From Molossus alvarezi (taxonomy: Eukaryota > Chordata > Mammalia > Chiroptera > Molossidae): a stretch of DNA of 64,000 nt. Below, piece after piece: positions 1 to 11,365 of this stretch (positions are counted from its first letter, which is position 1; each line of letters begins with the position of its first letter). Made by a program: the position numbers and the translations under genes. The notes below the pieces were generated by a model that was not told the DNA's origin, ran no database searches, and saw only the letters and a list, made by a program, of their open reading frames with translations. The stretch is from contig CM073887.1 of NCBI GenBank assembly GCA_037176705.1, positions 26,043,501 to 26,107,500 of the forward strand, in the 5' to 3' direction.

Positions 1-874
1 GTGCTGGTTTGGTGCTAATGTATTCCCTTAGCCTTATTTTGTCTGGGAAGCTCTTTATTTCACCTTCTATTTTGAACGATAGCCTTGCTGGGTAGAGTAG
101 TCTTGGATTCAGATTCTTGTTTTTCATGACCTTGATTACTTCATGCCATTAACTTCGAGCCTGTAATGTTTCTTGTGAAAAGTCAGCTGAGAGCCTTATG
201 GGGTTTCCTTTGTAGGTAACCTGTTGCTTATCTCTTGCTGCTTTTAGGATTCTCTCTTTGTCTTTAATTTTTGGCAGTTTGATTACTATGTGTCTTGGTG
301 TGGGCCTGTTTGGGTTCTTCTTACTTGGGGCTCTCTGAGCTTCTTGAACTTGAATGCCTTCTTCCTTCACCAAATTAGGGAAGTTTTCTGTCACTATTTC
401 TTTGAATATATTCTCTAGCCCTCGCTTACTTTCTTCTTCTTCAGGGACTCCTATGATACGAATATTATTACGTTTCCAGTTGTCCCACAATTCTCTTAAG
501 CTCTCTTCTTGTTTTTTAATCTTTTTTTCCTTTTGTTTTTCTGATTGGTTGATTTCTTCTAGCCTGTCTTCTAATTCACTGATCCGGTCCTCAGCTTCCC
601 CTACTCTGCTTTTTAGACCTTCCAGTGTGTTTTTCATTTCTGATATGTCATTCTTCACTTATTCCTGTTGGTTTTTCATTTCCAGATGGCTTATTTTCAA
701 CATTTCTATGTCTTTACTCATGTTGCTCATGTCCTTACACATGCTGTTGAGCTTCCGCAACATCATGGCTCTAAATTCTAGTTCTGTTAACTTGCTTAAC
801 TGCACCTCATTTATTTCATCTTCTGTAGAGGTCTCTTGATCTTTCATTTGGCTTTTGTTTCTGTTTCTCACCAT
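1..874 (-). pseudogene. L1 ORF1 (RNA-binding chaperone), two nonsense codons
   Basis: The frame starts MVRNRNKSQ at 874 and reads through a coiled-coil region (LEGLKSRVGEAEDRISELED) into the RRM/CTD-type region (RHIVIKLPKIKDKERILKAA, then IRLSADFSQETLQAR). Two in-frame stops break it. One is TAA at 661-659, between NQQE and VKNDIS. The other is TAA at 151-149, where the family has Arg-Glu-Trp and this copy has Ser-stop-Trp. The frame is otherwise open on both sides of each stop and continues to the window edge. L1 ORF1p binds L1 RNA as a trimer. Confidence 0.88.
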
Positions 875-1013
875 TTTCGTTATCACAGTGGACTTTGGAG
901 TCTGCCAAATTTTCCCAGTGGGTGTTGGTGTTTTGCTGTTTGTGGCTCCCTCTCCTGGGTTTGGATGCACCAGGGAGGACCCACTTTAATCCCGCCAAGT
1001 CCCCTGTTCTCCG

Positions 1014-1425
1014 GGAGTCTGTGTGGCTCCAGCCGAGAGTTTAGCAGGCTATAGCGTTACGAGGGCCCATGCAGGGTGGCAAGGGAGGCGGTGGGAATAA
1101 TTTCCCGCTGAGTTCCCTGGTCCCGCGGAGTTCCCTGGTCCCACTGTGTTCCCTGGTCCAGCTGAGTTCCCTGGGGCCCTCGAGTCTGTGCGGCTCCAGT
1201 GGAGAGTTTAGCTGGCTACAGAGTTCCCAGGGCCATGCACGGCGGGAAGGGAGACGGTAGAATTAACTTTCCGCCGCGTTGCCTGGTCCCGCCGAGTTCC
1301 CTGGGGGCCGGGAGTCTGTGCGGCTTCAGCGGAGAGTTTAGCCGGCTACAGAATTTCCAGGGCCGTGCACGGTGGGAAGGGAGACGGTAGGATTAACTTC
1401 CCGTCTAGTTCCCTGGCCTCTGCCC
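1014..1425. repeat. tandem repeat in the L1 5' UTR
   Basis: Units beginning GAGTCTGTG occur at 1015, 1182 and 1312. Each continues with GGAGAGTTTAGC or a close variant and GGCGGTGGGA/GAGACGGTAG. The first unit is longer (167 bp against 130 bp) because a GAGTTCCCTGGTCC segment is repeated inside it. Monomer-like repeats in a GC-rich L1 5' UTR usually hold promoter elements. Confidence 0.8.
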
Positions 1426-1625
1426 AGGCCGCTGCGGACCCTGGGCTCTCGGTCCCCTCTCCCGTCCTCGCAAGCCTACCAGGACTGGGTGGGTGGTTCT
1501 GGTTAAGTGGTCCTCCAAGGTGTCTTTCTGCTGCCCTTTCCTGACGGTTTGCCTTTATTTTCGTTGTAAATCCAGTTTGGTCTTGGGAGACGGTCTGGGT
1601 CGCTCCATTCACTTCGCTGCCATTT

Positions 1626-2506
1626 TTTTTCTCCTACTTTTTAATTTTTATTATTGATTTAGAGGAGCCCATAATGTACTATGCATAATAACTTTTTAAA
1701 TATATATTACAAATATTATCTCTCAGGCTTTCTGCTCTTACTAGTTAAAACTTTTTTAATGAATGACCCTCCCTATAAAAATCATTCATCATTAACATAC
1801 CATCCCATTTGGATTTTCAATTTACACTAACCAAATCTCTTTCAATCTGCAAGACTAAAAGAAGGACATACACATTTAAAAGTGCCTCATTTCGGGTGTA
1901 AAAGTGAAGATAGTGATACTACACTACCTAAGCACAGCTTCTGGGTTATTTTTTAAATTTTCCCACCAGTATTATTTTTTAAACAAGACTCAAAGTCAGC
2001 AGATTACACTAATATTTTTAAAATACACACAAATAATAAAAATATTTGAGTGAACTTGTCCAAATTTGAAAAATTAGCCAAAGAAGCAAGTAAACAATGG
2101 TTTAAATCAATGCATTAGACTCAGAGTCCAGGAAATAAATCCATGTGCCACATACAAAAGGGCACCACTGAGCAGACCTGGCAAACTCCCTTCAAAGTGA
2201 GGGCCCCCTGTTTCTGCCCTGGCTTGCTGCTCCCTGCTGGGGAGAAGTAGACTTTCCACAGCCCTAATTCTGATTGGCTTGAGTGACCTCTAAACACAAA
2301 ATGTACCAACTGTCAGCTTTCTCTACATGCTCTTAATCTTTTTCACCTGTCAGAAACATTTCAGTAAAGCAAGAAATAATGGTGGCTTTCCATTACTTCC
2401 ATTTCTTTTGAAAGTAAAAATGGCTATTAGAGGAGGTTTTGAAGGGAAACTTCTTACCACAGCTCCCACAGCAGATGCCCACATAGCAGTTCTTCCTCCA
2501 GGTACT
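1626..2506. other. unique AT-rich intergenic sequence
   Basis: No gene, RNA or repeat recognised. Short frames here (for example 2121-2309) have no protein-like features. Confidence 0.6.
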
Positions 2507-3030
2507 GTGCCACAGGCACTGTGCAGGTGTGCTCACTCCACTGGGCAACCTGAAACAGACCTCCTATGGGAGACCACAGAGCACGTGCAGGTGTGCTCAC
2601 TCCACTGGGCAACCTGAAACAGACCTCCTATGGGAGACCACAGAGCACGTGCAGGTGTGCTCACTCTGCTGGGTAACCTGAAACAGACTTCCTATGGGAG
2701 ACCACAGAGCACGTGCAGGTGTGCTCACTCCGCTGGGTAACCTGAAATAGACCTCCTATGGGAGACCACAGAGCACGTGCAGGTGTGCTCACTCCACTGG
2801 GCAACCTGAAACAGACCTCCTATGGGAGACCACAGAGCACGTGCAGGTGTGCTCACTCTGCTGAGTAACCTGAAACAGATCTACCGGAGACCACAAAGTA
2901 CGTGCAGGTGTGCTCACTCTGCTGGGTAACCTGAAACAGACCTCCTATCGGAGACCACAGAGCACCATCCAGGTGTGCTCACTCCCATGCGTAACCTGAT
3001 ACAGACATCCTAGCACAGACCACAGCAATG
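2507..3030. repeat. minisatellite, about eight copies of a 64-bp unit
   Basis: The landmark GCAGGTGTGCTCAC starts at 2523, 2587, 2651, 2715, 2779, 2843 and 2904, with a degenerate copy near 2969. Spacing is exactly 64 bp for the first six units and 61 and 65 for the last two. The inner units are almost identical; the outer ones have drifted, as is usual for minisatellite edges. Five junctions contain CACGTG. Confidence 0.96.
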
Positions 3031-4540
3031 ACCAACACGATAGAAAAGTGAATATAATCTGTGTGCCACTGTCACCATGGCTATGTTATCATCACTTCTG
3101 CTACGAAACACATTTCTCCAGACTCTGAATCACATTAGCTAAAAACTACATTCCAGGCTTGGATTTGAGAATACAGAGCCACAGTTGGGAGTGATGCTTT
3201 TAAGCCAAGTGTCAGAAGAATTAGGGTTACATAGTTGTAAACAAACCAGAAATCCAACAGCCTTAAAATTAACGTAGTGCTTTAATTCTGGAAGAGTTTT
3301 CTATTTTTAAACCATCTTTTTCAAAGCATTAATGCAGGGCATAAAATTTACAATCTCTGTCTTATTTTAATTTTATCATATTGCCTGATGCCAAATGTTT
3401 TCTGACATGAGAATGAAAACTTAAATATAAAAGACTGAATCAAAAAATTACTGAGATGATGACACACATACCAAGATATAATTTAAAATAGAAGTTTCTC
3501 ACAGTTCAGGTTCTTTTTTTTTTGGTTATGAATTAATTGTTTTGAAGATCATATTTTTTCCCATGTAGGTATAAGCATCTCATAAGAATAAACTGGGTGG
3601 CCTGGCAGTCTCTAGGGACATACGTGTGGTCCTGAAGAAGAGTAAGAAGATCTCTGAGACATTTCCTCTGTCTTTCCCATGCTGCACACCATCACCCCAC
3701 TCAGTGGATAAGCACTAAATGGCATTACTTGTTTACATATTACTCCACCAGAGTCACAAATCCTATTTAGCTCAGGGGTCATCAGGGGGACATAAGTAAA
3801 AAGAGCCAGATGAGATATGGTGGAGGGAGTGCAGAGGTGTAAGATAAATTATAACAAAGTATACCTGTGCTGACTAAAGACATTCACATTTTTAAAAAAT
3901 TAGTAGAGTTCTAGTTGAAAATAATAAAATATACATAAGTGTTTCTGAATTACATGTTAAAATGTGCAGTTCTCAAAGATGAGGCTAAGCAATAACGTCT
4001 TTTATCCCTAGGATCTAGTGCAGAATCAAATGTTGAGTTTTGTGATGACTGTTTGTTTAATTGAGTTGATGGATTGCTCTTGAAAGAACTGTGATTAAAG
4101 AGGACACTCAAGCTCCCATCTTATTCCCTTTCACCCTCTCAGAAGACAGGTGGGGAGAACGGGAAGGTTTAGGGAGGCGATCAGACCAAGCAGAGCACAC
4201 AGGGATGGGCATGTCATGGGAGAAAGAAAGCAGAACATGAGGAAAACTGGACATCTCTTCCTCTGGACCTCCAGAAATTTCTGGGGTGCCCTCCTGTGGT
4301 ATCTCTTTCATAATCAGTGTTCTATAGTTGCTCCACCAAGAAAATCAAAGGCCATTTGCATTTTGAATAACCTGTTAGCTGGAAAGAAATGTGCTAATGA
4401 TGAAACGTGAATAAATGACCTAGGGCTACTGGAAAAGTGGAAAAATCCTACCAGAATGATTAAAACCACTGTATGGAAATGAACTCCTACAAGAACTCTA
4501 TATGGAAGGAGACCCATTCCTGGAATTCAGCTGCGCTACA
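3031..4540. other. unique intergenic sequence
   Basis: AT-rich, with no recognisable gene or repeat. Frames near 4108-4517 on both strands are short and not protein-like. Confidence 0.55.
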
Positions 4541-4544
4541 GTCA

Positions 4545-4700
4545 CAGAATGCAGAGCATTTAGTCCTGTCTTACTCTTGCACAAGAGAGTAACTGAGATC
4601 CAGAAGTCATGTTCACTTCACAAGACACATAGTATCTTGATCACAGAGTCAGAGCTGGAATTTAAGCATGTCGATTCCTAATCTCATCCTGGTTTCTTCT
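4545..4700 (-). repeat. probable MIR relic
   Basis: AACTGAGATCCAGAAG, then ATCACAGAGTCAGAGCTGGAATTTAA on the plus strand resembles a reversed MIR 3' half. Weak, diverged match. Confidence 0.5.
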
Positions 4701-4813
4701 ATCACATCCTGTGGTTTCCTGGTCAAAGCAAATCAATCACAGTGGACAATTCCATTTCAATAGTCCAGGTCGACGGAGAAATAAAACCTAGGCTGCCAAA
4801 AACACAGTCCACT

Positions 4814-5254
4814 TGTTGTAACCCAGGAGATCGACCAAACTCAGACGCCGAGATGGGGTTTAACAAAAGGAGTTTATTGAGCTAAGTCCGCAGGCACCTG
4901 CAGTATGTCCCACACAGGAGTAACTGCAGCCCAGGAGAGCTAAAATGGCTCCTTTTTATAGGATTTTGTAAGGGGGGTGCTACGTGTAAGCAAGCATGTT
5001 ACAGAAGCGGAATTTAGCAGTTAGTTAATTACCTGTTACTCAGTTTCCCAGACATCTCAAAGGTCAAGATGTTTTCAATAGATTATCCCTGGTGCCGCCC
5101 AGGATTACTCAAGGGTTAGTTATTACCCCGGGGTTAGCGATTACTTAGGGATTAGTTAGTGAAGAATGTTCTTCAGTAAATGAGTAAACTGACAACCCCT
5201 TTGGTTGTCGTGAAGGCCTCTGGGAGTTTGGGTCAATGGCACTGAGTTATAACA
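4814..5254 (-). mobile_element. solo LTR of an endogenous retrovirus
   Basis: 441 bp. The ends are TGTTGTAAC on the left and GTTATAACA on the right, imperfect inverted copies, flanked by CACT at 4810-4813 and 5255-5258. This is a 4-bp target duplication as made by class I (gamma-like) ERV integrases. On the minus strand there is a TATA box (TATAAAAAGG, 4960-4951) and, about 80 bp further, AATAAA (4878-4873), which is the expected order of U3 promoter and R poly(A) signal. No gag, pol or env sequence is adjacent, so it looks like a recombined solo LTR. Confidence 0.82.
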
Positions 5255-5731
5255 CACTCTCCTGAGCAATGTGGAAGGAGGCAGGGAGAGGAAGGAGAGA
5301 GGAAAAACTGCTATGTGGAGAATCAAACAAGCCTCGAATGGGTCAGGGCACAAATCTATAGTAAATGGCATTCTACCAGAAACAATAACCTTAGAATTCA
5401 AATCAATAAAACTGTAATTGGCATCAATGATCTACCTTCTTTATCAAAATTCCAAATCAAGCTAGAATTCATTCAAATGAGCCTTTTTAAACTTTACTAG
5501 GTTCTGCCCTGTAGAAGCATTATGAGTAGGGGGAAAAAAAACACAATAAAAATGAAAAGACCAATAGCTTTTGTACAGAAAGAACCAAATTCTCTCTGTT
5601 TCCACTAAAATGTAGTTTATTTCAAAAAACTTACATTTGAAATAAATGCTGACTTGTCTTTCTCACTTTCAAAAACTTTGTATAAATTTCTTTACACTAT
5701 GCTTTCTTTCTTGTCTTTGACAGTGATATGG

Positions 5732-5764
5732 ACTGAATATTAGGTCTTCCACCTAATATTCAGT
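5732..5764. repeat. perfect 14-bp inverted repeat with 5-nt loop
   Basis: ACTGAATATTAGGT, loop CTTCC, then ACCTAATATTCAGT. Both arms pair without mismatch. It is not part of a repeat family that I recognise. Confidence 0.95.
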
Positions 5765-5769
5765 TTATG

Positions 5770-8564
5770 ATTAAGTCCTCATAGATGTATATCCTCTACA
5801 AAGTTTTTTTTTTTTAATTAATTAATGTCTTGTCCATATCAAAACTGGCCCCCAAGATGATCGCATTCCACACTTGGCTGCGAGAAATCTAGCCCAGCCT
5901 TTTTCCATTTAAAGGCTGAAAATAGGTTGCTTAAACTGTGAAAGTAGCAGAGAAATCAGTAAGATAACATAAAATTTAAACTCTCCATATCCCAGAATTT
6001 ACATATTCAAACAATTCTTCTATGTATGTATGTATGTATATTTATATTTCTTCAAGTTCAAAAATGATATGCATATATTACAGAAATGATCTTAATTATG
6101 GTTTTAAAGATGGGTGTGAGTGGGTAGAATATCTGGGTAGAAGATCAGTAGGAACAGTCTTTTAATCATGAATTCTTTTTTTTTGTTGTTATATATAGCC
6201 AAAACCACAAAATTTATCGGTTTTTTAATATGACAATATTCATGTGACTGAATGGTGTTTTCTGTCTACTTACTTAATTTCTTATATACACACATGACTA
6301 GGCAAGGAGTTAGGAAGGAGCATTCATATGCACAGATATATCTGTCATGGTTGATGCATATACAGTCTTAAACAAATAAGAAGGTGAGAGAAGTGAAATT
6401 TCATAAAAAGTCAATGGGTATTGATAGATATTTGCCTTAAAATACATGGCTTAACTGGTAATGTATCACTTTTTACTTGAACAATCACCTTTTAGAAGGT
6501 GGGATAGGTTGCTCCTCTAGTCTAGCCTAGAGCAATAGGAGGAGATGATCTTATCAACATACTGTAACATAGAGAGCAGCATAATATAGAGGCACCCAGG
6601 GAAAAAACAAACTTCCAGTAAGTCCAGAAAAACTAAAGCTTCAGGTAAGGGTCCTCACAGAGAGCCATGCCCATCATGCCCAGCAGTTTGGTATTTACCC
6701 CAGAGGAAATGGGACTACCAGAAGAGTTTAATTCAGAGTTGCATGGTTAGATGTTTGTTTGGATGAACCCCCTCAGTAGCTCTGCGGGGTGTGGAATCTA
6801 CAAGCAGAGTCTCAATGCAGGGACATCAGTCAGGGGACTGTTGCAATAATCCAAACAAAGATGATGAGAGTCTAGACCAGTGCTTGTTTAGTAAGGATGA
6901 AAAACTAGGGTCCAAGTGAAAAACTGTTTATGGAGTCAAATAAACAGTACATGGTGGTTTGTTAAATATGGAATACGAAAGAAGTAAAAAATCAAAAAAG
7001 AACTCCTAGACTTGTAGCATGGTGACCGGGCAGATGAAATTGCCGTGATTGGGTTAGAGCACAGAAGAAAGATGAGATTCAGAAGGAAGATGCCAACAAA
7101 ACATCTTTGGGTAAAAAATATTAACTTTAATGAGATATAAGAAAAAAGATATAATTCCGTAACCTGAAAATTTGTGTGCCTGTAAATTAACAGCCCATGT
7201 TTCAATGCCAGGGCACAAACTAGCTCTATTGCTCTTAGAAATATGAAACGAAGGAGCCCAGCAAACCACCCACCCGAACTCACAGTGCTTGTTAAATTAA
7301 ACAGCAATATAGGCAAATAATTTGGGATGTAACTTTGTCAAATCTCAAGCAACTACAATTCCACATTCTCCTTTTCAATAAATGTCAGGTCTTAAAACTA
7401 GTTTTGTGTATAACAGATGTTATAATTTAAATTTTTATAGGTTGAAAGAACCCTTCTATTACTAAATATCAAGAAAGCCAGTGGATAGCTGTAAATCTAA
7501 TTTGTATCTCTTCACTCTTCCCAGTGATGAGCTGGTGGCCTCAGCCCTCAGGCATTATAGTAGCATGAGAATGAAATGGGAGGAGGTAGCAAAACCAAGA
7601 AGGCGATAGGGGAAATAATGTAAACATTGTTTCTAGTAGCCAATAACTCTAATGTAATGTAAGATTTTTTCAATTTCATTTAACTTTAAAGAGCTTCAGA
7701 ACATCTCATTTCTTCTAACTAAAAGGAACAGATGGTCACAGTCCAAAACATTTCAAGCAATAGCTTCCTTGTTCCCACACGGTTTGCACATTCTTCTACT
7801 ATTTGTTCATGTATTTTATAAAATGTCCAAAAACACACACCACCAAATAGTAAGAGTTGCTTCAGGGAAAGGTCATTCATTCTCTCTGCCTCTGATTTTA
7901 TGGGTGTTATTAATATCATGAAGCCCTAGGGCCCTTCCTGTGTTCTTCAGAATAAACAAATGTTCCATTGTTACACTACGGAGGGTATGCTTGGATAACT
8001 TTGTGACTTTTTTTTTCTCCATTTATTTTAATTGAAGCCTGCAAAGTCAACCAACCAATAGTGTTTAAATAAACATCCTTATTTTCCTTATAAATAAGCA
8101 CAGTGCACTTCAAATTTGGTTGTTCAAACCAAGTGTAACATTTGATCAATTCTTAGAAATTAATGTTTGTGACTTTTAATATTTTCTCCAAAAACATGTA
8201 TCAGCCAATCTTTAAATTATTATTATTTTTTACTTTCATACATTTTGATGAGAGAACAGTGCAGAGTGTTCTTACAAACTAAAATGATGTTAACTCCCTT
8301 TTCCCTAGAATGTGAGCTGTATGATTGCACTGATGAGGGCATCCAGTATCCCTGATGTCACATTCACAAATCTCGATTTCTTAGAGGAGAGTCTGCCCTC
8401 AAACACAGCTTCCAACAAAAATACTTCAGTGAGATACATTCTTAATGTAGAGAAGGTGGTATTCTATTTACTCCTTGAGTTTATAATTTCCAGTTGTCAC
8501 CCCAAATCCCCAAATAAAATATAGATTTGGTTTTTTAATTGTCCATTAGTTTTGTTTTGTTTGG

Positions 8565-8565
<1 letters not shown>
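5770..8565. other. intergenic sequence, nothing recognised
   Basis: AT-rich. A short (TATG)n tract lies near 6021-6042. Frames such as 6936-7316 minus are hydrophobic by composition only and lack start context, signal logic or family resemblance. Confidence 0.55.
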
Positions 8566-8603
<38 letters not shown>

Positions 8604-8765
8604 AAAGAAGGAAGGAAGGAAGAAAAAGGAAGGAAGGAAGGAAGGAAGGAGGGAGGGAGGGAGGGAAGGAAGGAAGGAAGGAAGGAAGGAAGGAAGGAAG
8701 GAAGGAAGGAAGGAAGGGAGGGAGGAAAAAGAGAAGGGAAGGAAAAGAAAAAGAAAAAGAAATTC
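8566..8765. repeat. (GA)n followed by (GGAA)n microsatellite
   Basis: The plus strand is purine-only over nearly 200 bp, starting with a pure GA run and passing into GGAA/GAAA blocks. It gives spurious Glu/Arg/Lys and Ser/Phe/Leu/Pro frames. Confidence 0.96.
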
Positions 8766-8769
8766 ATGA

Positions 8770-10146
8770 GGCCAAGACAAAAACATTGGCTGTTTTTTGA
8801 ATTGTCACAAATTGTCTTCCCTACCCATTCCATTGACCTAACTCGAGCTTGACAAGGTTTTGCCCCTTCTGCCTCCTACTTCTATTCATGAATTAATAAG
8901 ACTTTTTTTGGCTAAAATGGCAAAAAATGTTTAGCAAGATACTTTCCTCTCCATCTGCCAGGCTTTTTATTACCTGTATTCTCCAATATCAAACCTGTTT
9001 AAAATATTTCATGAACCACAGAGCATCATTGTCAAGAATTTGCATCCTTACTTTTACACATATACACACTTAAAAGCAATGTAGTCTTCAAGGAATCAAG
9101 AAGTACCCGAGAAATGTATGTTGTAAGGTGACTTATACTGAATTACTTCCAAGGGGTCCAGTTACATAATTGCTGAAAATTGTGCCTCACGAGATATTCT
9201 GATCCATGGCGGGTCCACGGTGGATCTTAAAAATGTTTGAATTACTCCTCCAAAGCATTTTTTAAAAGTGCTGTAAGTATCCATGCATATTAAGAGGATT
9301 TTTAAGCATATATTCTCTGAAGCAAGAAATGAACCTGTGCTGCAAGCATGGGGGACTTAAATCAAACTACAGCGAGCGGGACCAGGTCTAAAACAGACGG
9401 CGAGTTTTCTCCTCTTCGGGAGTGGGGAGAAGAAAGAGTCAAATAAATTTTGTAGAACCAGCTTGGCAGACTCTCGTAATACTTGCTGGCATCTTTTTGA
9501 TACAGTCGATTTTGTTGGGGAGAAATTACACTTAAGTGTGGTTACTCACCATGTTCTTTCTCGAGCCTTAACAACGATTACTAATAGAGAAGACCCTAGC
9601 GAATGCTCCCAACTAGCTGGGTCAGAAATGGAACACAGTGGATGTGCCACACAACTCAGCCACGCCAGTAATTTTTTATGCAACCCTTCTGTTGATAAAT
9701 GGTTGCATTCTGGTTCTTTGGCCATCAAACATAACTTTGCATCCAAAAATAATGAGATGAACTGCATTAATTTACTTAGTACTTGAAGATTTGAAGCATT
9801 TGTCAATTGCTTCCTGTTGAACTCTGCCAGTGTACATAACTTTATATGAGAGAATGGGCCTTGTCCTGGATTAAAACCACATCGCTAAGCCCTGGGAAGG
9901 AATATATACCAAACTCACTTAAAAAAAGACATGCAATGTAATGCTGAATTGTATCTGTGGCAACTTTTCACACTGATTTATGAGCTGGCTAAGAGATGGG
10001 AATAATATTTCAAATGTCTTACTTTATTTAGTTGTTTCACACATGAATACAGTAGCAAACGTGTAAAGTGTGCTTTGTGAAGAAACAACCTCAAAATAGT
10101 TTTTAAAACTTTGAACCCTGAACAATATTAATTTTAACTTGTACTT
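8770..10146. other. unique intergenic sequence, possible conserved block near 9300-9850
   Basis: No repeat recognised. The part around 9350-9800 has higher complexity and more CpG than its surroundings and an open 107-codon frame (9463-9786) without family resemblance. It may be an old noncoding element. Only a cross-species comparison could tell. Confidence 0.4.
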
Positions 10147-10163
10147 AATAAAAACCATGCACA

Positions 10164-10694
10164 GCCCTGGCCTATTTGGCTCAGTGGTTGGAGCATCGGC
10201 CCTCAGGGTTTGATTCCTGGTCAAGGGCATGTACCAGGATTGCAGGTTTAATCCCTGGCCCTGTGGGGTCATTCAGGAAGCAAACAATTGATGTCTCTCT
10301 CTCACATTGATGTTTTTGTTTTTTTGTTTTTTATCTTCACCCGAGGATATTTTTCCATTTTTTGTACAGATAGAGTGGGAGGGAGAGAGAGGAAGGGAGA
10401 GAGAGAGAGAAACATTGATGTGAAGGGACACATCGAGTGGCTGCCACCCACACGACCAACCAGGGTCGGGGACAAACTGCAACCAAAGTACGTGCCCTTA
10501 GCGGTAACCGAACCCGGGTCTCTCCGGACCGCAGGCCGACGCTCTAACCGCTGAGCCAAACTGGCCAGGGCTCACATTGATGTTTTTTTCTCTCTCTCTC
10601 TTTCTCTGTCTTCCTCCCTCCCTTCCACTCTATCTAAAAAAAAACAACAGCAATGGAAATATATCCTCAGGTGAGGAATAACAAAAAATTAAAA
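10164..10694 (+). mobile_element. VES SINE, split by a second VES
   Basis: tRNA-derived SINE with box A (TTGGCTCAGTGG) and box B (GGTTTGATTCC), then the CT-rich tail and CCTCAGGTGAGGA before the A-rich end. The middle is interrupted by an antisense VES at 10318-10570. Likely flanking duplication AATAAAAACC at 10147 and 10695. Confidence 0.93.
10318..10570 (-). mobile_element. VES SINE nested in another VES
   Basis: Full antisense VES ending GGCCAGGGC at 10570, with A-box and B-box complements readable. It is flanked by a perfect 17-bp target duplication CTCACATTGATGTTTTT at 10301-10317 and 10571-10587, both copies lying within the older SINE. Confidence 0.96.
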
Positions 10695-10706
10695 AATAAA
10701 AACCGT

Positions 10707-11365
10707 ATGGTAGCTCTGTGCCAATGTAATATTTTCCAGCAGAGTTAGAGAGAAATACCCGGTCTGACCCTGCTGCCGTCTGCCATCTGCTGTCTTAGAA
10801 CACCCTTCCAGCCCCCACAATTCCCCACATTCTGCAGTGTCACTCTTTACTGTCTTCTTTTAAATCATAGCCCAGTATCTAACCTCAGTACTTTGGATCA
10901 TATAGTTTCATCCTTTCAAAATTTCTCTCTCTACTTAGAAACCTATTTAGTTTCCTTTTATGATTTAAAAACTTGCTCAAACCCTAAATCCTTTGAACAA
11001 AACGTTCCTTTCTCTTTGTTTTTATCTCATTTATAATCCATGTACCAGATAGAGACAGCAATCCTACACTACCTGTTGTTCCTTTTCCTTTGGTTGTAAA
11101 TAATCAGTTTTGTCTTCTTTTATTTTCATCTTTCAACCTATTTCATAAGCTCCCTGGACAGGATATGTGTCTTTAATGGCCTTCAGTCCTCTGTACCATG
11201 TTGCACAGAACCTTGAAGATGTGAATTTCTGATTAAATATCTCTTGCTTTGGTTTGAATGACAGCATATTTCAACAAAATTTTGAGCCTGTTATTTTTTC
11301 TCTGAAAAATATGACTACAAAGCTACGACTTTGATCAAAATGTTAGCAAACATGATATATTTCTT
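10707..11365. other. unique intergenic sequence
   Basis: No gene or repeat recognised. Confidence 0.5.

Larger units (their letters stand above)
1..1625 (-). mobile_element. L1 LINE, 5' UTR and ORF1 (continues past the left edge)
   Basis: Minus-strand L1. The 5' end lies near 1620-1625, reading GGCAGCGAAGTGAATGG and preceded by A-rich sequence. The 5' UTR (about 1620-875) is CpG-rich and includes a tandem repeat. ORF1 follows from 874 down past position 1. An intact 5' end with legible ORF1 points to a fairly young insertion. ORF2 and the 3' end would lie to the left of the window. Confidence 0.9.

Noticed and set aside
354..839. 161-codon plus-strand frame
   Set aside because: Antisense of L1 ORF1. 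Composition is that expected from the reverse strand of a coiled-coil coding region.
2507..3030. Regularly spaced repeats that might suggest a CRISPR-like array
   Set aside because: Units are contiguous 64-bp tandem copies without unique spacers, in a mammalian genome. It is a minisatellite.
8535..8833. Glu/Arg/Lys and Ser/Phe/Pro frames on both strands
   Set aside because: Shadow of the (GA)n/(GGAA)n microsatellite.
9463..9786. 107-codon plus-strand frame in unique sequence
   Set aside because: No ATG at the frame start (it opens with a non-ATG codon), no domain or motif, no splice or promoter context. Kept only as possible conserved noncoding sequence.
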